A DNA stretch of 64,000 nt from Arthrobacter sp. YN (GTDB taxonomy: Bacteria; Actinomycetota; Actinomycetes; Actinomycetales; Micrococcaceae), in contig NZ_CP022436.1 of the NCBI RefSeq assembly GCF_002224285.1, forward strand, positions 4,278,001 to 4,342,000, written 5' to 3'. How positions within the stretch are numbered: position 1 is the stretch's first letter; the number at the start of each line of letters is the position of its first letter. Of this stretch, positions 17,555 to 28,742 are shown piece by piece. Under the pieces are notes generated by a model that had not been told where the DNA came from, ran no database searches, and was given only the letters and a program-made list of their open reading frames with translations. The translations under genes and the position numbers were made by a program.

Positions 17555-18472
17555 ATGACCAAGCTTTCTGAAATTATTGATGCTGCCAGTGATGATAACT
17601 TCACGACGCCGAACCTACTCAGGAAGGTTCAAACGGTGGCCTACAGACTTCGTGCGGATAATCTGGAGAGCTGGGTGCGCAGGGAGCTATTTGGTTATAA
17701 AAACAATGAAACCGTGCCAGCCTACAGGGGTCCATTTAGGACACTGGTCACGGGTACGTGGCTAGGGCCGAGCGGTCACATCACCAATGCCGTCTCCGAG
17801 GTTGGAATCCCGGAAGACTTCGTCAAGGGCTGGTTCCGAGCCGAAATCCGTCAACCTGTTGCAGATCTTGAACTCCTAGGCAGCAGCGAAAGCAGTCCCA
17901 GCATGAGTTGGGACCCCTTCATCGTTCACGAGTACGGCAGGCTGGTCTCAGAGAGAAAGGGTGGAACCGGGTTCTACCTGATGGAACTCATTTCGGCCAA
18001 ACAAACCATTCCTCAGAACGCCATTCGTGGCATCATCGATTCGGTGCGGACTACTGCCTTGCAGTTCGCACTGGAACTCGAGAGGGTCTCTCCTAAGGCG
18101 GGAGAACCGGATGGCCCAACAACAGCAGACCCCGAGGTGCGACTTGTGACTAACAATTTCAACTTCACGGTAAACGGAGATGGCAACAACATCGCCGCCG
18201 GTTCCGACATTCGGCAAAGAGCAGTAGTCAATAAGGGTGATGTTGATTCCCTGGTCAGGGCCGCGGTCGAGCTTGGACTGCGGAGCGACGCTGTTGCCGA
18301 CCTGAAAGCTGCGGTCGAGTCTGACGGGCCGAAGCCGGGCAAAGCGACCAGTGCCTTCATTTCCCGGATTCGGGAGGGCGCCTACGCCTTGGCGGGGGGT
18401 GTTTCTTCAAACCTTGCCGCAGACGGATTGATCCAAGCGGTCGGTTCCTTTTACGGGATTCCGGCTGCGTAG
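17555..18472 (+). CDS. AbiTii-domain protein
   Basis: A 305-residue protein whose first 190 residues match the AbiTii domain pattern: a helical start, LLRKVQTVAYRLRADNLESW, then RRELFGYKN and a PAYRG segment. Residues near 205-225 carry a Gly/Asn-rich beta stretch (NFTVNGDGNNIAAGSDI) seen in several conflict-system proteins, followed by a helical C-terminus. AbiTii names an abortive-infection-linked domain; the mechanism is not established as far as I know. It follows the HTH-ImmA gene by 77 bases and may be co-transcribed. Confidence 0.72.
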   Translation: MTKLSEIIDAASDDNFTTPNLLRKVQTVAYRLRADNLESWVRRELFGYKNNETVPAYRGPFRTLVTGTWLGPSGHITNAVSEVGIPEDFVKGWFRAEIRQPVADLELLGSSESSPSMSWDPFIVHEYGRLVSERKGGTGFYLMELISAKQTIPQNAIRGIIDSVRTTALQFALELERVSPKAGEPDGPTTADPEVRLVTNNFNFTVNGDGNNIAAGSDIRQRAVVNKGDVDSLVRAAVELGLRSDAVADLKAAVESDGPKPGKATSAFISRIREGAYALAGGVSSNLAADGLIQAVGSFYGIPAA

Positions 18473-18517
18473 ACGTCGTGGGAAAGAGCAGCCTGAGGGC
18501 TTGGTCCTTTCGTGTCC

Positions 18518-19050
18518 TCACCTTCTGCGCTCGGTGGTACAGGTCGTGGGAACAGCGGTGATCGGCCGCGCCTGCAGCACCCAGACCTGCCCGTTGGCTA
18601 TGGCCCACTCAATGTCTTGTCCACCGCCAAGCAACGCTTCGATGCGTAGCGCAACCCTCGCCACTTCCTCCGCCTGTTCGATGCTGAGGATCTGGCGCTG
18701 CACCAAACAGTCCGGCCCGCCTTCGGGCCGGATCAGCCACCGTTCTGGTCCTTCCTAACCGACACAAGTGATTCACTTAGGCCGTGCACTGCCTCGATCA
18801 CAACGGTGTGGCGACCGGTCACCGGGTCCCGCGTAAAGGCGACACCGGAGAACTCCGGAATAAGCATTTGCTGCAAGATGACAGCCACACGCACTGGGCC
18901 AGGCAGATTGACCGCAGCTGGCACACGTGACGTCAACCCACGGCTGGCCAGACAGCCGCGCAATCGGTTGTCGTATTGCCCTTGAAATGCCCAAATTCGC
19001 TTCTGAGCAAAGGAAGGTCGGTGACCTTCCCCAATGTAGACCACCCGCAT
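18518..19050 (-). pseudogene. broken PEP synthase/pyruvate phosphate dikinase-like gene
   Basis: Two fragments in different frames match the N-terminal ATP-grasp domain of PEP synthase, PPDK or rifampin phosphotransferase-like proteins. The upstream piece (18733-19050) has VRVAVILQQMLIPEFSGVAF with TRDPVTGRH, and the downstream piece (18518-18706) has GGGQDIEWAIANGQ and LQARPIT. The start, the segment between them and the whole catalytic C-terminus are missing. It marks decay at the right edge of the island. Confidence 0.75.
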
Positions 19051-19859
19051 TCTGCCATTACCTAAGGGCTGTACCGCCCAACGGGGAGGTGGCCAGTTCC
19101 AACGTCAAGGTGGGCATCATCGCCGTCTTGCCCACACGGTCACTTCGCACTCTCCGGTTCTCATGTCCCCCTAAATATATAGGGACGGTCCGTAGCTGCA
19201 CGACTTGTGCGCAAACCTGTAACACCTGTCCGCCGCTACTCCCGACCTCATACAGGCGTCCGGAATTCAGGTCCAGGCCGGGGGTCTACCTGGAAGGGCC
19301 CAGCAAACCGGCCTTTCAGCCCTGCAGCTTAGCTGCGCAGTCGGCTGGAAACTCGCAACCCGAAATCACGCCGATGACAACGCATATGTCGTGTAGGGCC
19401 CGGCGTACTTCATCAGACGAACAAAGGCCGCAGCTCTAACCAGGGCTGCGGGTGGAGTTTCTTGGTCAGGTGCGTCGTCTCCGACGCTGAGTGGACGCGG
19501 CAGGAGAGCTGCAGGTGCATCTGGCACGATGGCAATCTACGCACCACCAAGGCACACAGGAAGTAAGGCTAGTCAGCGCTTTCCCTCCCGATCGTCGGCT
19601 CGACGAAATCCAGCGAAGGTACTTTGCACGACTGAAACGAAGACCCCGCCACGCCATGCGGCACAAACCTCATGTGCACCACTCCTGGTATCCCAAACCC
19701 CCCACCTCCCCACCCACCCCCTTGACTCCCACCCCCACCTTCCCTAAACTTTTCATAAAGCAGAATCTAAATTCCACAAAGCGGAAACTGAAGCCAAACA
19801 CTAAGGCAGCAGCCAAGCAAGCGAAGATAGATCCAAGCCCCTCCTCGGAAGGACCTACG
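19051..19859. other. gene-poor stretch and hyi promoter region
   Basis: About 800 bases. No supported gene lies between the broken dikinase and hyi; the long plus-strand frame through here merely extends hyi upstream without a ribosome site. A very C-rich run covers about 19690-19740. The last 100 bases before hyi contain symmetric elements described separately. Confidence 0.4.
19772..19786. promoter_or_regulatory. possible operator before hyi
   Basis: TTCC-N7-GGAA, written in full TTCCACAAAGCGGAA, partly overlapped by GAAT-N4-ATTC just upstream. Short dyads of this kind in front of glyoxylate/allantoin operons often bind IclR-family regulators, but no such regulator lies in the window, so the binder is unknown. 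Confidence 0.3.
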
Positions 19860-20663
19860 ATGACGTACACAGTGAACTGCTCCATCCTCCTGACGGAGCT
19901 GCCCTTGCTCGAGCGCCCCGCCGCCGCGAAGGCAGCCGGTTTTGACGCCGTCGAGTTCTGGTGGCCCTTCGAAACCTCCGTCCCCACCGACGCCCAAGTA
20001 ACAGAGTTTGAAACCGCCATCAAGGACGCCGGCGTTCAGCTCACGGGCCTGAACTTCAACGCCGGCAACATGCCCGGCGGCGACCGCGGCCTGGTTTCCT
20101 GGAAGGGACGTTGCTCCGAGTTCAAGGACAACATCGACGTCGTAGCCGGCATCGGTGAGCGCCTGGGCTGCAAGGCCTTCAACGCCCTTTACGGCAACCG
20201 CCAGGACGAGTTCACCCCTGAAGAGCAGGACGAACTCGCGGCAAAGAACCTCGCCGCAGCAGCAGAAGGCGTCGCGCGCATCGGCGGCACCGTCCTCCTC
20301 GAACCGGTCAGCGGCGCACCCAAGTACCCGCTCCTCACCGCCGAAGACGCACTCAAGGTCATCGCCCGCGTCAAGGCAGAATCCGGCGCACAGAACATCA
20401 AGCTCCTCGCCGACTTCTACCACCTGGCAGTCAACGGCGACGACGTCGAATCCGTCATCGAGAACCACGCCAAGGACTTCGGCCACATCCAGATCGCCGA
20501 CAACCCCGGCCGCGGCGCTCCCGGAACCGGCACGCTCCCCCTCGGCGAATGGATCGCCCGCAGCCGCGAACTCGGCTACGACGGCTACATCGGCCTCGAG
20601 TACAAGGAACCGCAGGAATCGGCCTTCAGCTGGGCCATCCGCCAGCGCGCCAACGCCAACTAG
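19860..20663 (+). CDS. hyi: hydroxypyruvate isomerase
   Basis: A 267-residue TIM-barrel enzyme of the Hyi/AP-endonuclease-2-like family that interconverts hydroxypyruvate and tartronate semialdehyde. Visible family segments include AAKAAGFDAVEFWWPF, GLNFNAGNMPGGDRG, LLEPVSGAPKYPL, LADFYHLAVNGDD and the C-terminal YDGYIGLEYKEP. The start at 19860 is preceded by GGAAGG; the longer frame to 19491 crosses gene-poor sequence and is rejected. It is first in the operon with garR, gcl, glycerate kinase and allB. Confidence 0.93.
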   Translation: MTYTVNCSILLTELPLLERPAAAKAAGFDAVEFWWPFETSVPTDAQVTEFETAIKDAGVQLTGLNFNAGNMPGGDRGLVSWKGRCSEFKDNIDVVAGIGERLGCKAFNALYGNRQDEFTPEEQDELAAKNLAAAAEGVARIGGTVLLEPVSGAPKYPLLTAEDALKVIARVKAESGAQNIKLLADFYHLAVNGDDVESVIENHAKDFGHIQIADNPGRGAPGTGTLPLGEWIARSRELGYDGYIGLEYKEPQESAFSWAIRQRANAN

Positions 20664-20672
20664 GCCACGTAG

Positions 20673-20740
20673 ACCCAACTAGGTAACAGCAAACGCTCCA
20701 TTGAGCACTCAGTACGACACTTACTGTCACCTAGTTGGGT
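20673..20740. promoter_or_regulatory. 17-nt inverted repeat between hyi and garR
   Basis: ACCCAACTAGGTAACAG at 20673-20689 is mirrored by CTGTCACCTAGTTGGGT at 20724-20740, with one mismatch and a 34-base loop. The outer 12 bases match perfectly. There is no T-run after it. It could be an mRNA hairpin that adjusts hyi relative to garR, or two inversely oriented protein sites. Confidence 0.6.
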
Positions 20741-20791
20741 AAGCACACCCGGGTTAAAACACACAAAGACTTCCCCAGAAAGAGAACCACA

Positions 20792-21670
20792 ATGAGCAAC
20801 GTTGCAGTCATCGGACTCGGAATCATGGGCCTCCCCATGGCCATCAACCTCGTCAAGGCCGGCCACACGGTCACCGGTTTCAACCGCAGCCAGGACAAGA
20901 TCGACAAGCTCGTCTCCGAGGGCGGCCAGGGTGCCACCAGCATCGCGGACGCAGTCAAGGACGCCGACGTCGTCATCACCATGGTCCCGGACTCCCCCGA
21001 TGTTGAGGGCGTGGTCAGCGGCAAGGACGGCGTCTTCGCCAACGCGAAGAAGGGCACCATCTGGATCGACGCTTCCAGCATCCGCCCGGACGTCGCAAAG
21101 CGCCTCTCCGAAGATGCAGTAGCAGCCGGCATCCGCCCGCTCGACGCTCCCGTATCCGGTGGTGAACAGGGCGCCATCGACGCCGTCCTGTCCATCATGG
21201 TCGGCGGCGAAGCGGCAGACTTCGAGGCAGCACAGGATGTCCTCAACGCTGTGGGCAAGACCATCGTCCACGTCGGCCCGTCCGGCTCCGGCCAGACCGT
21301 CAAGGCAGCCAACCAGCTGATCGTGGCCGTCAACATACAGGTCCTCGGCGAGGCAATCGCCTTCCTCGAGGCGTACGGCGTAGACACCGACGCAGCACTG
21401 AAGGTCCTTGGCGGCGGCTTGGCCGGCTCCAAGGTCCTCGACCAGAAGGGTCAGAAGATGCTCGACCGCAACTTCGACCCCGGCTTCCGCCTGGCCCTCC
21501 ACCACAAGGACCTCGGCATCGTCACCTCCGCAGCCCGCGAAGCCAACGTCGCTGTCCCGCTCGGCGCAGTCGTCGCCCAGCTCGTCGCCGCAACCGTCAA
21601 CCAGGGCGACGGCGGCCTCGACCACTCGGGCCTCTTCAAGCAGGTCCTCCAGCTCAGCGGCCGCAACTAA
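20792..21670 (+). CDS. garR: tartronate semialdehyde reductase
   Basis: A 292-residue beta-hydroxyacid dehydrogenase. The NAD(P) motif is GLGIMGLP at the N-terminus, then the substrate loop DAPVSGGEQGA and the GSGQTVKAANQ segment with the catalytic Lys. It reduces tartronate semialdehyde from Gcl or Hyi to D-glycerate. The start at 20792 (MSNVAV) follows a GAAAGAGAA site; the 19-residue upstream extension is ignored. Confidence 0.93.
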   Translation: MSNVAVIGLGIMGLPMAINLVKAGHTVTGFNRSQDKIDKLVSEGGQGATSIADAVKDADVVITMVPDSPDVEGVVSGKDGVFANAKKGTIWIDASSIRPDVAKRLSEDAVAAGIRPLDAPVSGGEQGAIDAVLSIMVGGEAADFEAAQDVLNAVGKTIVHVGPSGSGQTVKAANQLIVAVNIQVLGEAIAFLEAYGVDTDAALKVLGGGLAGSKVLDQKGQKMLDRNFDPGFRLALHHKDLGIVTSAAREANVAVPLGAVVAQLVAATVNQGDGGLDHSGLFKQVLQLSGRN

Positions 21671-21800
21671 CCAGAGGCCCAAGGGCACCAAGCAACACAA
21701 GCAGGGAACCCGCCGTCGTAAGTAAACGACGGCGGCTCCCTCACCACACCCAAAAACACCACAGACTTCGCCCGAAAGGGCAAAAAACAAGGAGTACACC

Positions 21801-23576
<1,776 letters not shown>

Positions 23577-23601
23577 GTAAGCAAAGAAGGGAGGCACCGG
23601 A

Positions 23602-24768
23602 ATGCGTGTTGTCATCGCCCCGGACAAATTCAAGGGCTCGCTGTCCGCGCCCGACGTCGCCAAGCACCTGGCAACAGGCCTGCAGGCGGGGTTCGGCCAA
23701 GGCATTGAAGCAACACGCATTCCGGTGGCCGACGGCGGCGAAGGAACCATCGACGCCGCCATCGGCTCCGGCTTCACCCGCCGGACCACCACCGTCACCG
23801 GCCCGCTCGGCGAGCCGGTGAAGGCCGACTTCGCGGTGCGGGACCAGGAAGCTGTCATCGAAATGGCGGCAGCTTCCGGTCTCGCCCTCCTCCCGGACGG
23901 CCCCACGTCCCAGACGGCCAAAACCGCAACCAGCATCGGCACGGGCGAACTCATCCGCGCCGCGCTGGACCTCGGCTGCCGCAAGATCATCCTGGGTGTG
24001 GGCGGCAGCGCCAACACCGACGCCGGCGCGGGAGTCCTGCAGGGCCTCGGCGCCGTCTACCTGGACAAGAACGGCAACGAGCTCCCCGGCGGCGGTGCCG
24101 CCTTGGCACAGCTGAACAGCATCGACTTCTCCAACTTCGATGTCCGCATCGAGGCCACGGAGTTCGTATTGGCGTCCGACGTCGACAATCCCCTTTTGGG
24201 GTCCAGCGGAGCCCCAGCCATCTTCGGTCCCCAGAAAGGCGCGACGCCGGACGACGTCACCGAACTGGACGCCGCAGCAAGCCACTTCGTCAACGTCCTC
24301 GCGGCAACCACCGGGCAGCATGCCAAGTTCGCGGCCAAGGCAGAAGGCGCTGGAGCAGCAGGCGGCGTTGGCTACATTGCCATCGCGGCACTGAAGGCTG
24401 AGCGGCGGCCGGGTATCGACGTCGTGCTTGAATTCACCGAACTCGAGCGCAGGCTCAAAGGCGCCGACCTGGTGATCACTGGAGAAGGCAGCCTGGACGA
24501 GCAAAGCCTGCTCGGCAAGACCCCCATGGGCGTCTCGCGGGCGGCACAAAGGAACGGGGTTCCCGTGATCGCAGTCTGCGGCCGGAGTACCCTGAGCCGG
24601 GAACAACTCACGGATGCCGGCTTCCATACGGTCCACGCACTGACCGATCTGGAAAAAGATGTCCAAAAATGTATCGCTGAAGCAGGTCCGTTGCTTGAAC
24701 AATTAGGTAAGCACATAGGCGTGTACCTGGCGGAACGGACCGAAAACAAGGAGTACCTCAATGTCTGA
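23602..24768 (+). CDS. glxK: glycerate 2-kinase
   Basis: A 388-residue enzyme of the GarK/GlxK family that phosphorylates D-glycerate. It opens with [18 protein letters not shown] and has [10 protein letters not shown], the [13 protein letters not shown] loop and [20 protein letters not shown], all characteristic. It follows gcl by 25 bases with a ribosome site in AAGAAGGGAGG, and its stop codon overlaps allB by eight bases. It closes the glyoxylate-to-phosphoglycerate route. Confidence 0.94.
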   Translation: MRVVIAPDKFKGSLSAPDVAKHLATGLQAGFGQGIEATRIPVADGGEGTIDAAIGSGFTRRTTTVTGPLGEPVKADFAVRDQEAVIEMAAASGLALLPDGPTSQTAKTATSIGTGELIRAALDLGCRKIILGVGGSANTDAGAGVLQGLGAVYLDKNGNELPGGGAALAQLNSIDFSNFDVRIEATEFVLASDVDNPLLGSSGAPAIFGPQKGATPDDVTELDAAASHFVNVLAATTGQHAKFAAKAEGAGAAGGVGYIAIAALKAERRPGIDVVLEFTELERRLKGADLVITGEGSLDEQSLLGKTPMGVSRAAQRNGVPVIAVCGRSTLSREQLTDAGFHTVHALTDLEKDVQKCIAEAGPLLEQLGKHIGVYLAERTENKEYLNV

Positions 24769-26110
24769 AGCAATCGGCGCCTATGACCTCGTTATCCGGG
24801 GCCAGCGCATCCTGACCACCGCCGGCCTCGCAGCCCGCGAAGTTGGCATCCGCGACGGCATCATCGTCGCCATCGAACCCCTGGGCAACGGCCTGACGGG
24901 CAATGAGGTCATCGAACTCTCAGACGACGAAACCCTCATCCCCGGCTTGGTGGACACCCACGTCCACGTCAACGAGCCCGGCCGCACCGAGTGGGAGGGC
25001 TTCGCCTCCGCCACCCGCGCCGCAGCCGCCGGTGGCGTCACCACCATCATCGACATGCCGCTAAACAGCATCCCGCCCACCACCAGCGTGGATGGCCTGG
25101 AGCAGAAGCGCGTCGTCGCCAAGGACCAGGCGTTCGTGGACGTCGGATTCTGGGGCGGTGCCATCCCGGGCAACAAGAGCGACCTCCGCCCGCTGCACGA
25201 CGAAGGCGTTTTCGGATTCAAGTGCTTCCTCCTCCACTCCGGCGTGGACGAGTTCCCGCACCTGGATGCGGACGAGATGGAAGAGGACATGGCTGAGCTC
25301 AAGTCCTTCGACTCCCTCATGATCGTGCACGCCGAGGACTCCCACGCGATCGACCGCGCCCCGCACCCGGGCGGCGACCACTACGAAACCTTCCTCGCTT
25401 CCCGCCCCCGCGGCGCCGAGAACAAGGCAATCGCAGAGGTCATCGAACGCGCCCGCTGGACCGGCGCCCGCGCCCACATCCTGCACCTCTCCTCCTCCGA
25501 CGCGCTTCCCATGATCGCTTCGGCAAAGCGCGACGGCGTCAACCTCACCGTTGAGACCTGCCCGCACTACCTCACCCTCATGGCCGAAGAAATCCCTGAC
25601 GGCGCCACAGCCTACAAGTGCTGCCCGCCCATCCGCGAGGCCTCCAACCGCGAGCTCCTCTGGAAGGGCCTGCAGGACGGCACCATCGACTGCATCGTCT
25701 CGGACCACTCCCCCTCCACACTGGACCTGAAGGACCTGGAGAATGGCGACTTCGCCGTGGCATGGGGCGGCGTGTCCTCGCTGCAGCTGGGCCTGTCCCT
25801 GATCTGGACCGAAGCCCGCCACCGCGGCATCCCGCTGGAGCAAGTTGTCTCGTGGATGGCCGAGAAGCCCGCCGCCTTGGCCCGCCTGCACAACAAGGGC
25901 CAGCTCGCCCTGGGCTACGACGCCGACTTCTCCATCTTCGCCCCGGACGAAGCCTTCGTTGTGGACGTCACCAAGCTCAAGCACAAGAACCCGATCACGC
26001 CGTACGACGGCCGTCCCTTGGCCGGCGTCGTCCGCAAGACCTACCTGCGCGGCACCCCGATCGACGGCCAGAACCCCGGCGGCAAGCTGCTCCGCCGCGG
26101 CAACGTTTAG
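24761..26110 (+). CDS. allB: allantoinase
   Basis: A 449-residue cyclic amidohydrolase that opens the allantoin ring to allantoate. The metal site is visible: HVHVNEPG near residue 65, the carbamylated Lys in [11 protein letters not shown], His in [10 protein letters not shown], His in [10 protein letters not shown], and Asp in IVSDHSPS. It starts inside the glycerate kinase stop region, so it is translationally coupled. Hydantoinase is the alternative family, but the operon context favours AllB. Confidence 0.9.
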   Translation: MSEAIGAYDLVIRGQRILTTAGLAAREVGIRDGIIVAIEPLGNGLTGNEVIELSDDETLIPGLVDTHVHVNEPGRTEWEGFASATRAAAAGGVTTIIDMPLNSIPPTTSVDGLEQKRVVAKDQAFVDVGFWGGAIPGNKSDLRPLHDEGVFGFKCFLLHSGVDEFPHLDADEMEEDMAELKSFDSLMIVHAEDSHAIDRAPHPGGDHYETFLASRPRGAENKAIAEVIERARWTGARAHILHLSSSDALPMIASAKRDGVNLTVETCPHYLTLMAEEIPDGATAYKCCPPIREASNRELLWKGLQDGTIDCIVSDHSPSTLDLKDLENGDFAVAWGGVSSLQLGLSLIWTEARHRGIPLEQVVSWMAEKPAALARLHNKGQLALGYDADFSIFAPDEAFVVDVTKLKHKNPITPYDGRPLAGVVRKTYLRGTPIDGQNPGGKLLRRGNV

Positions 26111-26120
26111 GTCAATCGCC

Positions 26121-26858
26121 ATGGCAGTCAATGCCTACGGGCCGCCGCCGTCGCGGGGAACTTCCGCGCGCCGGAACGGCATGACCGCACACGGCATGGC
26201 GCTCTGGGTCAACCCGGCCGAGGGCGACGAGATCGATCCTGCAGTCTGGGAGCGGGCCGCACGCCTTGTGCTGGCCCGCGCCATGAAACTTGCCCCGGAG
26301 GCGGAAGTCCGCATCTGGCCCGCCACCGGGGCAGAGCACTCCGGCGTCGGCGACACTTCCTGGGGCGGCACTCCGCAGGAAGCCGCCGACGCCGGTACCA
26401 ATGGTTCGCTGTCACTCGCCGATGCCCTCGCGGAGGCGCGTGCGGTAACCCGTGCGGAAGCCATTTCCGACGGCGGCGACCGCACCGAAGCGGGCGACAG
26501 CACCGCCGTCGAGCCCGTAACGTTGGCCAGCCGCCGCAGCCAACTTGCGGTGGACCTCGCCGCTGAAGTAGTGCTGCTGGACGGCCAGCCGGTTTCCTTT
26601 ACTGGCATGGAATACAAGCTGCTGCGCTACCTCGTGGTCAACTGCTCACGGGCCATCAGTCGTGAAGAATTGCAACGTTTCCTGGAGTCATTTGACCTCC
26701 CCGGCGCGGCATTTCGGTCGATCGACGTTTATGTTGGAAGGGTGCGGCGGAAGCTAGGCTCCGCCCGACACACCGTCGCCACCGTCCGTGGTGGCGGCTA
26801 CCAGTTCGTGCCAGGGCCCTATGCCACAGTGCGCGGACCTGCGGAATACAGCATCTAG
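26121..26858 (+). CDS. orphan winged-helix (OmpR/PhoB-type) DNA-binding protein
   Basis: A 245-residue protein whose last 100 residues form a PhoB-like winged helix: VLLDGQPVSFTGMEYKLLRYL, then SREELQRFL, SIDVYVGRVRRKLG and the wing TVRGGGYQFV. The first 140 residues are not a receiver domain; they are a variable, Ala/Glu-rich region with no phospho-acceptor pocket. It begins 11 bases after the allB stop and may be read from the same message. Its target is unknown. Confidence 0.8.
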   Translation: MAVNAYGPPPSRGTSARRNGMTAHGMALWVNPAEGDEIDPAVWERAARLVLARAMKLAPEAEVRIWPATGAEHSGVGDTSWGGTPQEAADAGTNGSLSLADALAEARAVTRAEAISDGGDRTEAGDSTAVEPVTLASRRSQLAVDLAAEVVLLDGQPVSFTGMEYKLLRYLVVNCSRAISREELQRFLESFDLPGAAFRSIDVYVGRVRRKLGSARHTVATVRGGGYQFVPGPYATVRGPAEYSI

Positions 26859-26956
26859 GTTCGCTGTTGTAAAAGATCAACGCCCCCGCAATGTGCATGA
26901 CCGCTGTTGTTTGAAACAAAGGCCGGCTGTTTGCCGGTGAAACGTAAAGGATCGCC

Positions 26957-27424
26957 ATGACCCAGAAACTCCTCGTCGGAACGCAAGCACCTGATTTCGC
27001 GCTTCTCGACGCCGACGGCACCAAGGTCTCGCTGTCCGACTACCGCGGACGCAACGTCATTGTGTACTTCTACCCGAAGGCAGCCACCCCCGGCTGCACC
27101 ACCGAGGCTTGCGACTTCCGCGACAACCTCGCCAGCCTCCAGGGCAAGGGCTACGACGTCATCGGGATCTCCCCGGACGGCCCAGAGGACCTCGCGAAGT
27201 TCACCGGTGAATTCGCCCTGACCTTCCCGCTGCTCTCCGACGAAGACCACAAAGTGGCCCTCGCTTACGGCGCTTGGGGCGAGAAGCTGGTTGACGGCGA
27301 AATCGTCGAAGGCCTGGTCCGCTCCACAGTTGTCCTCGACGGCGAAGGCACCGTGAAGCTCACCCAGTACCAGGTCAGCGCCCAGGGCCACGTCCAGGCG
27401 CTCAAGGAAGAGCTGGGCGTCTAA
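26957..27424 (+). CDS. bcp: thioredoxin-dependent thiol peroxidase
   Basis: A 155-residue Bcp/PrxQ peroxiredoxin that reduces peroxides using thioredoxin. The peroxidatic Cys is in PKAATPGCTTEACDF, with the resolving Cys five residues later as in PrxQ. The start at 26957 has an AAAGGA site. Its stop codon is followed at once by the 32-bp repeat array and then a terminator. Confidence 0.95.
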   Translation: MTQKLLVGTQAPDFALLDADGTKVSLSDYRGRNVIVYFYPKAATPGCTTEACDFRDNLASLQGKGYDVIGISPDGPEDLAKFTGEFALTFPLLSDEDHKVALAYGAWGEKLVDGEIVEGLVRSTVVLDGEGTVKLTQYQVSAQGHVQALKEELGV

Positions 27425-27498
27425 CCCTCTCTCACATCCCGCGTGCTTGAGAGAAACCCTCTCTCACATCCCGCGTGCTTGAGCCGAATCCTCTCTCA
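27425..27498 (+). repeat. 32-bp tandem repeat array after bcp
   Basis: Units begin CCCTCTCTCACATCCCGCGT at 27425 and 27457, with a partial third at 27489, an exact 32-bp period. The first unit starts at the base after the bcp stop codon. Sense RNA is pyrimidine-rich. Confidence 0.9.
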
Positions 27499-27518
27499 TA
27501 CAACTGAACAAAAGATGT

Positions 27519-27550
27519 AACGCCCGCCCACTTTTGTGAGCGGGCGTTTC
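27519..27550 (+). terminator. intrinsic terminator after bcp
   Basis: AACGCCCGC at 27519-27527 pairs with GCGGGCGTT at 27540-27548; the loop can extend with CAC-TTTT-GTG. A short T run follows. It terminates the bcp message downstream of the repeat array. Confidence 0.8.
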
Positions 27551-27602
27551 ATGTGTCGTGACTAAACGTGACAAATACCCAGCAGCATTAGTTAATGGAG
27601 CC

Positions 27603-28721
27603 ATGGTCTCTTCCCCACCCGTGCGCCACGCTGTAGTCGTCGAAGATGATGCCGACATCCGCGGACTCCTCGTCCTGGTCCTCGAGCAGCTCGACTTTGT
27701 GGTGACCGAAGCACCTGACGGCCTGTCCGGCGTCGAGGCTGTCCGCAATACCAACGCGGAACTTGTGACTCTCGATGTGAATCTCCCGGACATTGACGGC
27801 ATGGAAGTCTGCCGCCGGCTTCGCGAATTCTCGGACGCCTACATCCTCATGCTCACGGCACGCGCAGACGAGATTGACAGGCTCAATGGCCTGGACATCG
27901 GCGCCGACGACTACATCAACAAGCCCTTCAGTCCCAAGGAACTCCAAGCCCGTATCCGCGCTTTGTTCCGCCGGGCCCGCACGCCCGCATTGCCGGCCGA
28001 GGACAGCCGACAAACGGACGAACTCGAGCGCGCAGCAGTGGTGCAGAAGAGCCTCCTCCCGCGCGAAACAGTCCGCCTCGAAGGATACGACGTCGCAGGC
28101 GCCTTCCGCCCCACCCGCAGCGTAGGTGGGGACTTCTACGACTGGTACCAGACCCGCGACGGCATGCACCTGACGTTCGCGGACGCCATGGGCAAGGGCA
28201 TGGGCGCGGCCTTGATCGCGGCTACCGTCCGTGCGGTGATGCGTTCAGTGGCCGATACTCCGGCGATCGACGCCGCTTTCGCATCAGCCAGCGCCACCAT
28301 CACTTCGGACTTGGACCAGTCCGGTTCCTTCGCCACGATGTTTCACGCGCGGCTGGATGCTTCGTCCGGAAAGCTCAGTTATATCGACGCCGGTCACGGC
28401 CTCGCGCTGTACATCCCGGCTGAGGGAGCGGCGCAGAGGCTTGTATCCGCCGGGCCCCCGGTGGGCATCCTCGACGGTCAGCACTGGCCGGCAGCCGAGC
28501 TTCACCTGGAGCCCGGCGATTCGCTGGTAATCGTCAGCGACGGCGTACTGGACGCCCACGCTTCCCTCGAAGATTTCATCCGGAACGTCGAAAAGGCAGC
28601 CCGGAGCGAGGAAACGTCGGACGATGTGTGCGCGGCCCTGCTGGAGTTGGCACCTGCGGCCACCGCCGAAGACGACGTGACCGCCGTCGTCGTTCGTAGG
28701 AAACCTGACGTCCAGCACTAA
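27603..28721 (+). CDS. response-regulator receiver fused to PP2C (RsbU-like) phosphatase
   Basis: A protein of about 372 residues. The receiver domain at 8-125 has the acidic pocket EDD at 14-16, phospho-acceptor Asp58 in TLDVNLPD, MLTAR and the Lys of NKPF. A PP2C/SpoIIE phosphatase domain follows, with SVGGDFYDW, FADAMGKGMGAAL, DAGHG and DDVTAVVV metal-binding motifs. Phosphorylation should switch a phosphatase that acts on the STAS protein encoded two genes later. The start is unclear: ATG 27603 has a close GGAG, while GTG 27558 has none. Confidence 0.88.
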   Translation: MVSSPPVRHAVVVEDDADIRGLLVLVLEQLDFVVTEAPDGLSGVEAVRNTNAELVTLDVNLPDIDGMEVCRRLREFSDAYILMLTARADEIDRLNGLDIGADDYINKPFSPKELQARIRALFRRARTPALPAEDSRQTDELERAAVVQKSLLPRETVRLEGYDVAGAFRPTRSVGGDFYDWYQTRDGMHLTFADAMGKGMGAALIAATVRAVMRSVADTPAIDAAFASASATITSDLDQSGSFATMFHARLDASSGKLSYIDAGHGLALYIPAEGAAQRLVSAGPPVGILDGQHWPAAELHLEPGDSLVIVSDGVLDAHASLEDFIRNVEKAARSEETSDDVCAALLELAPAATAEDDVTAVVVRRKPDVQH

Positions 28722-28742
28722 CGACCACAAAAAGGGGGGATT

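Noticed and set aside
19491..19859. A 123-residue N-terminal extension of hyi
   Set aside because: Basic and Pro-rich without similarity to the enzyme family, no ribosome site, and hyi starts well at 19860.
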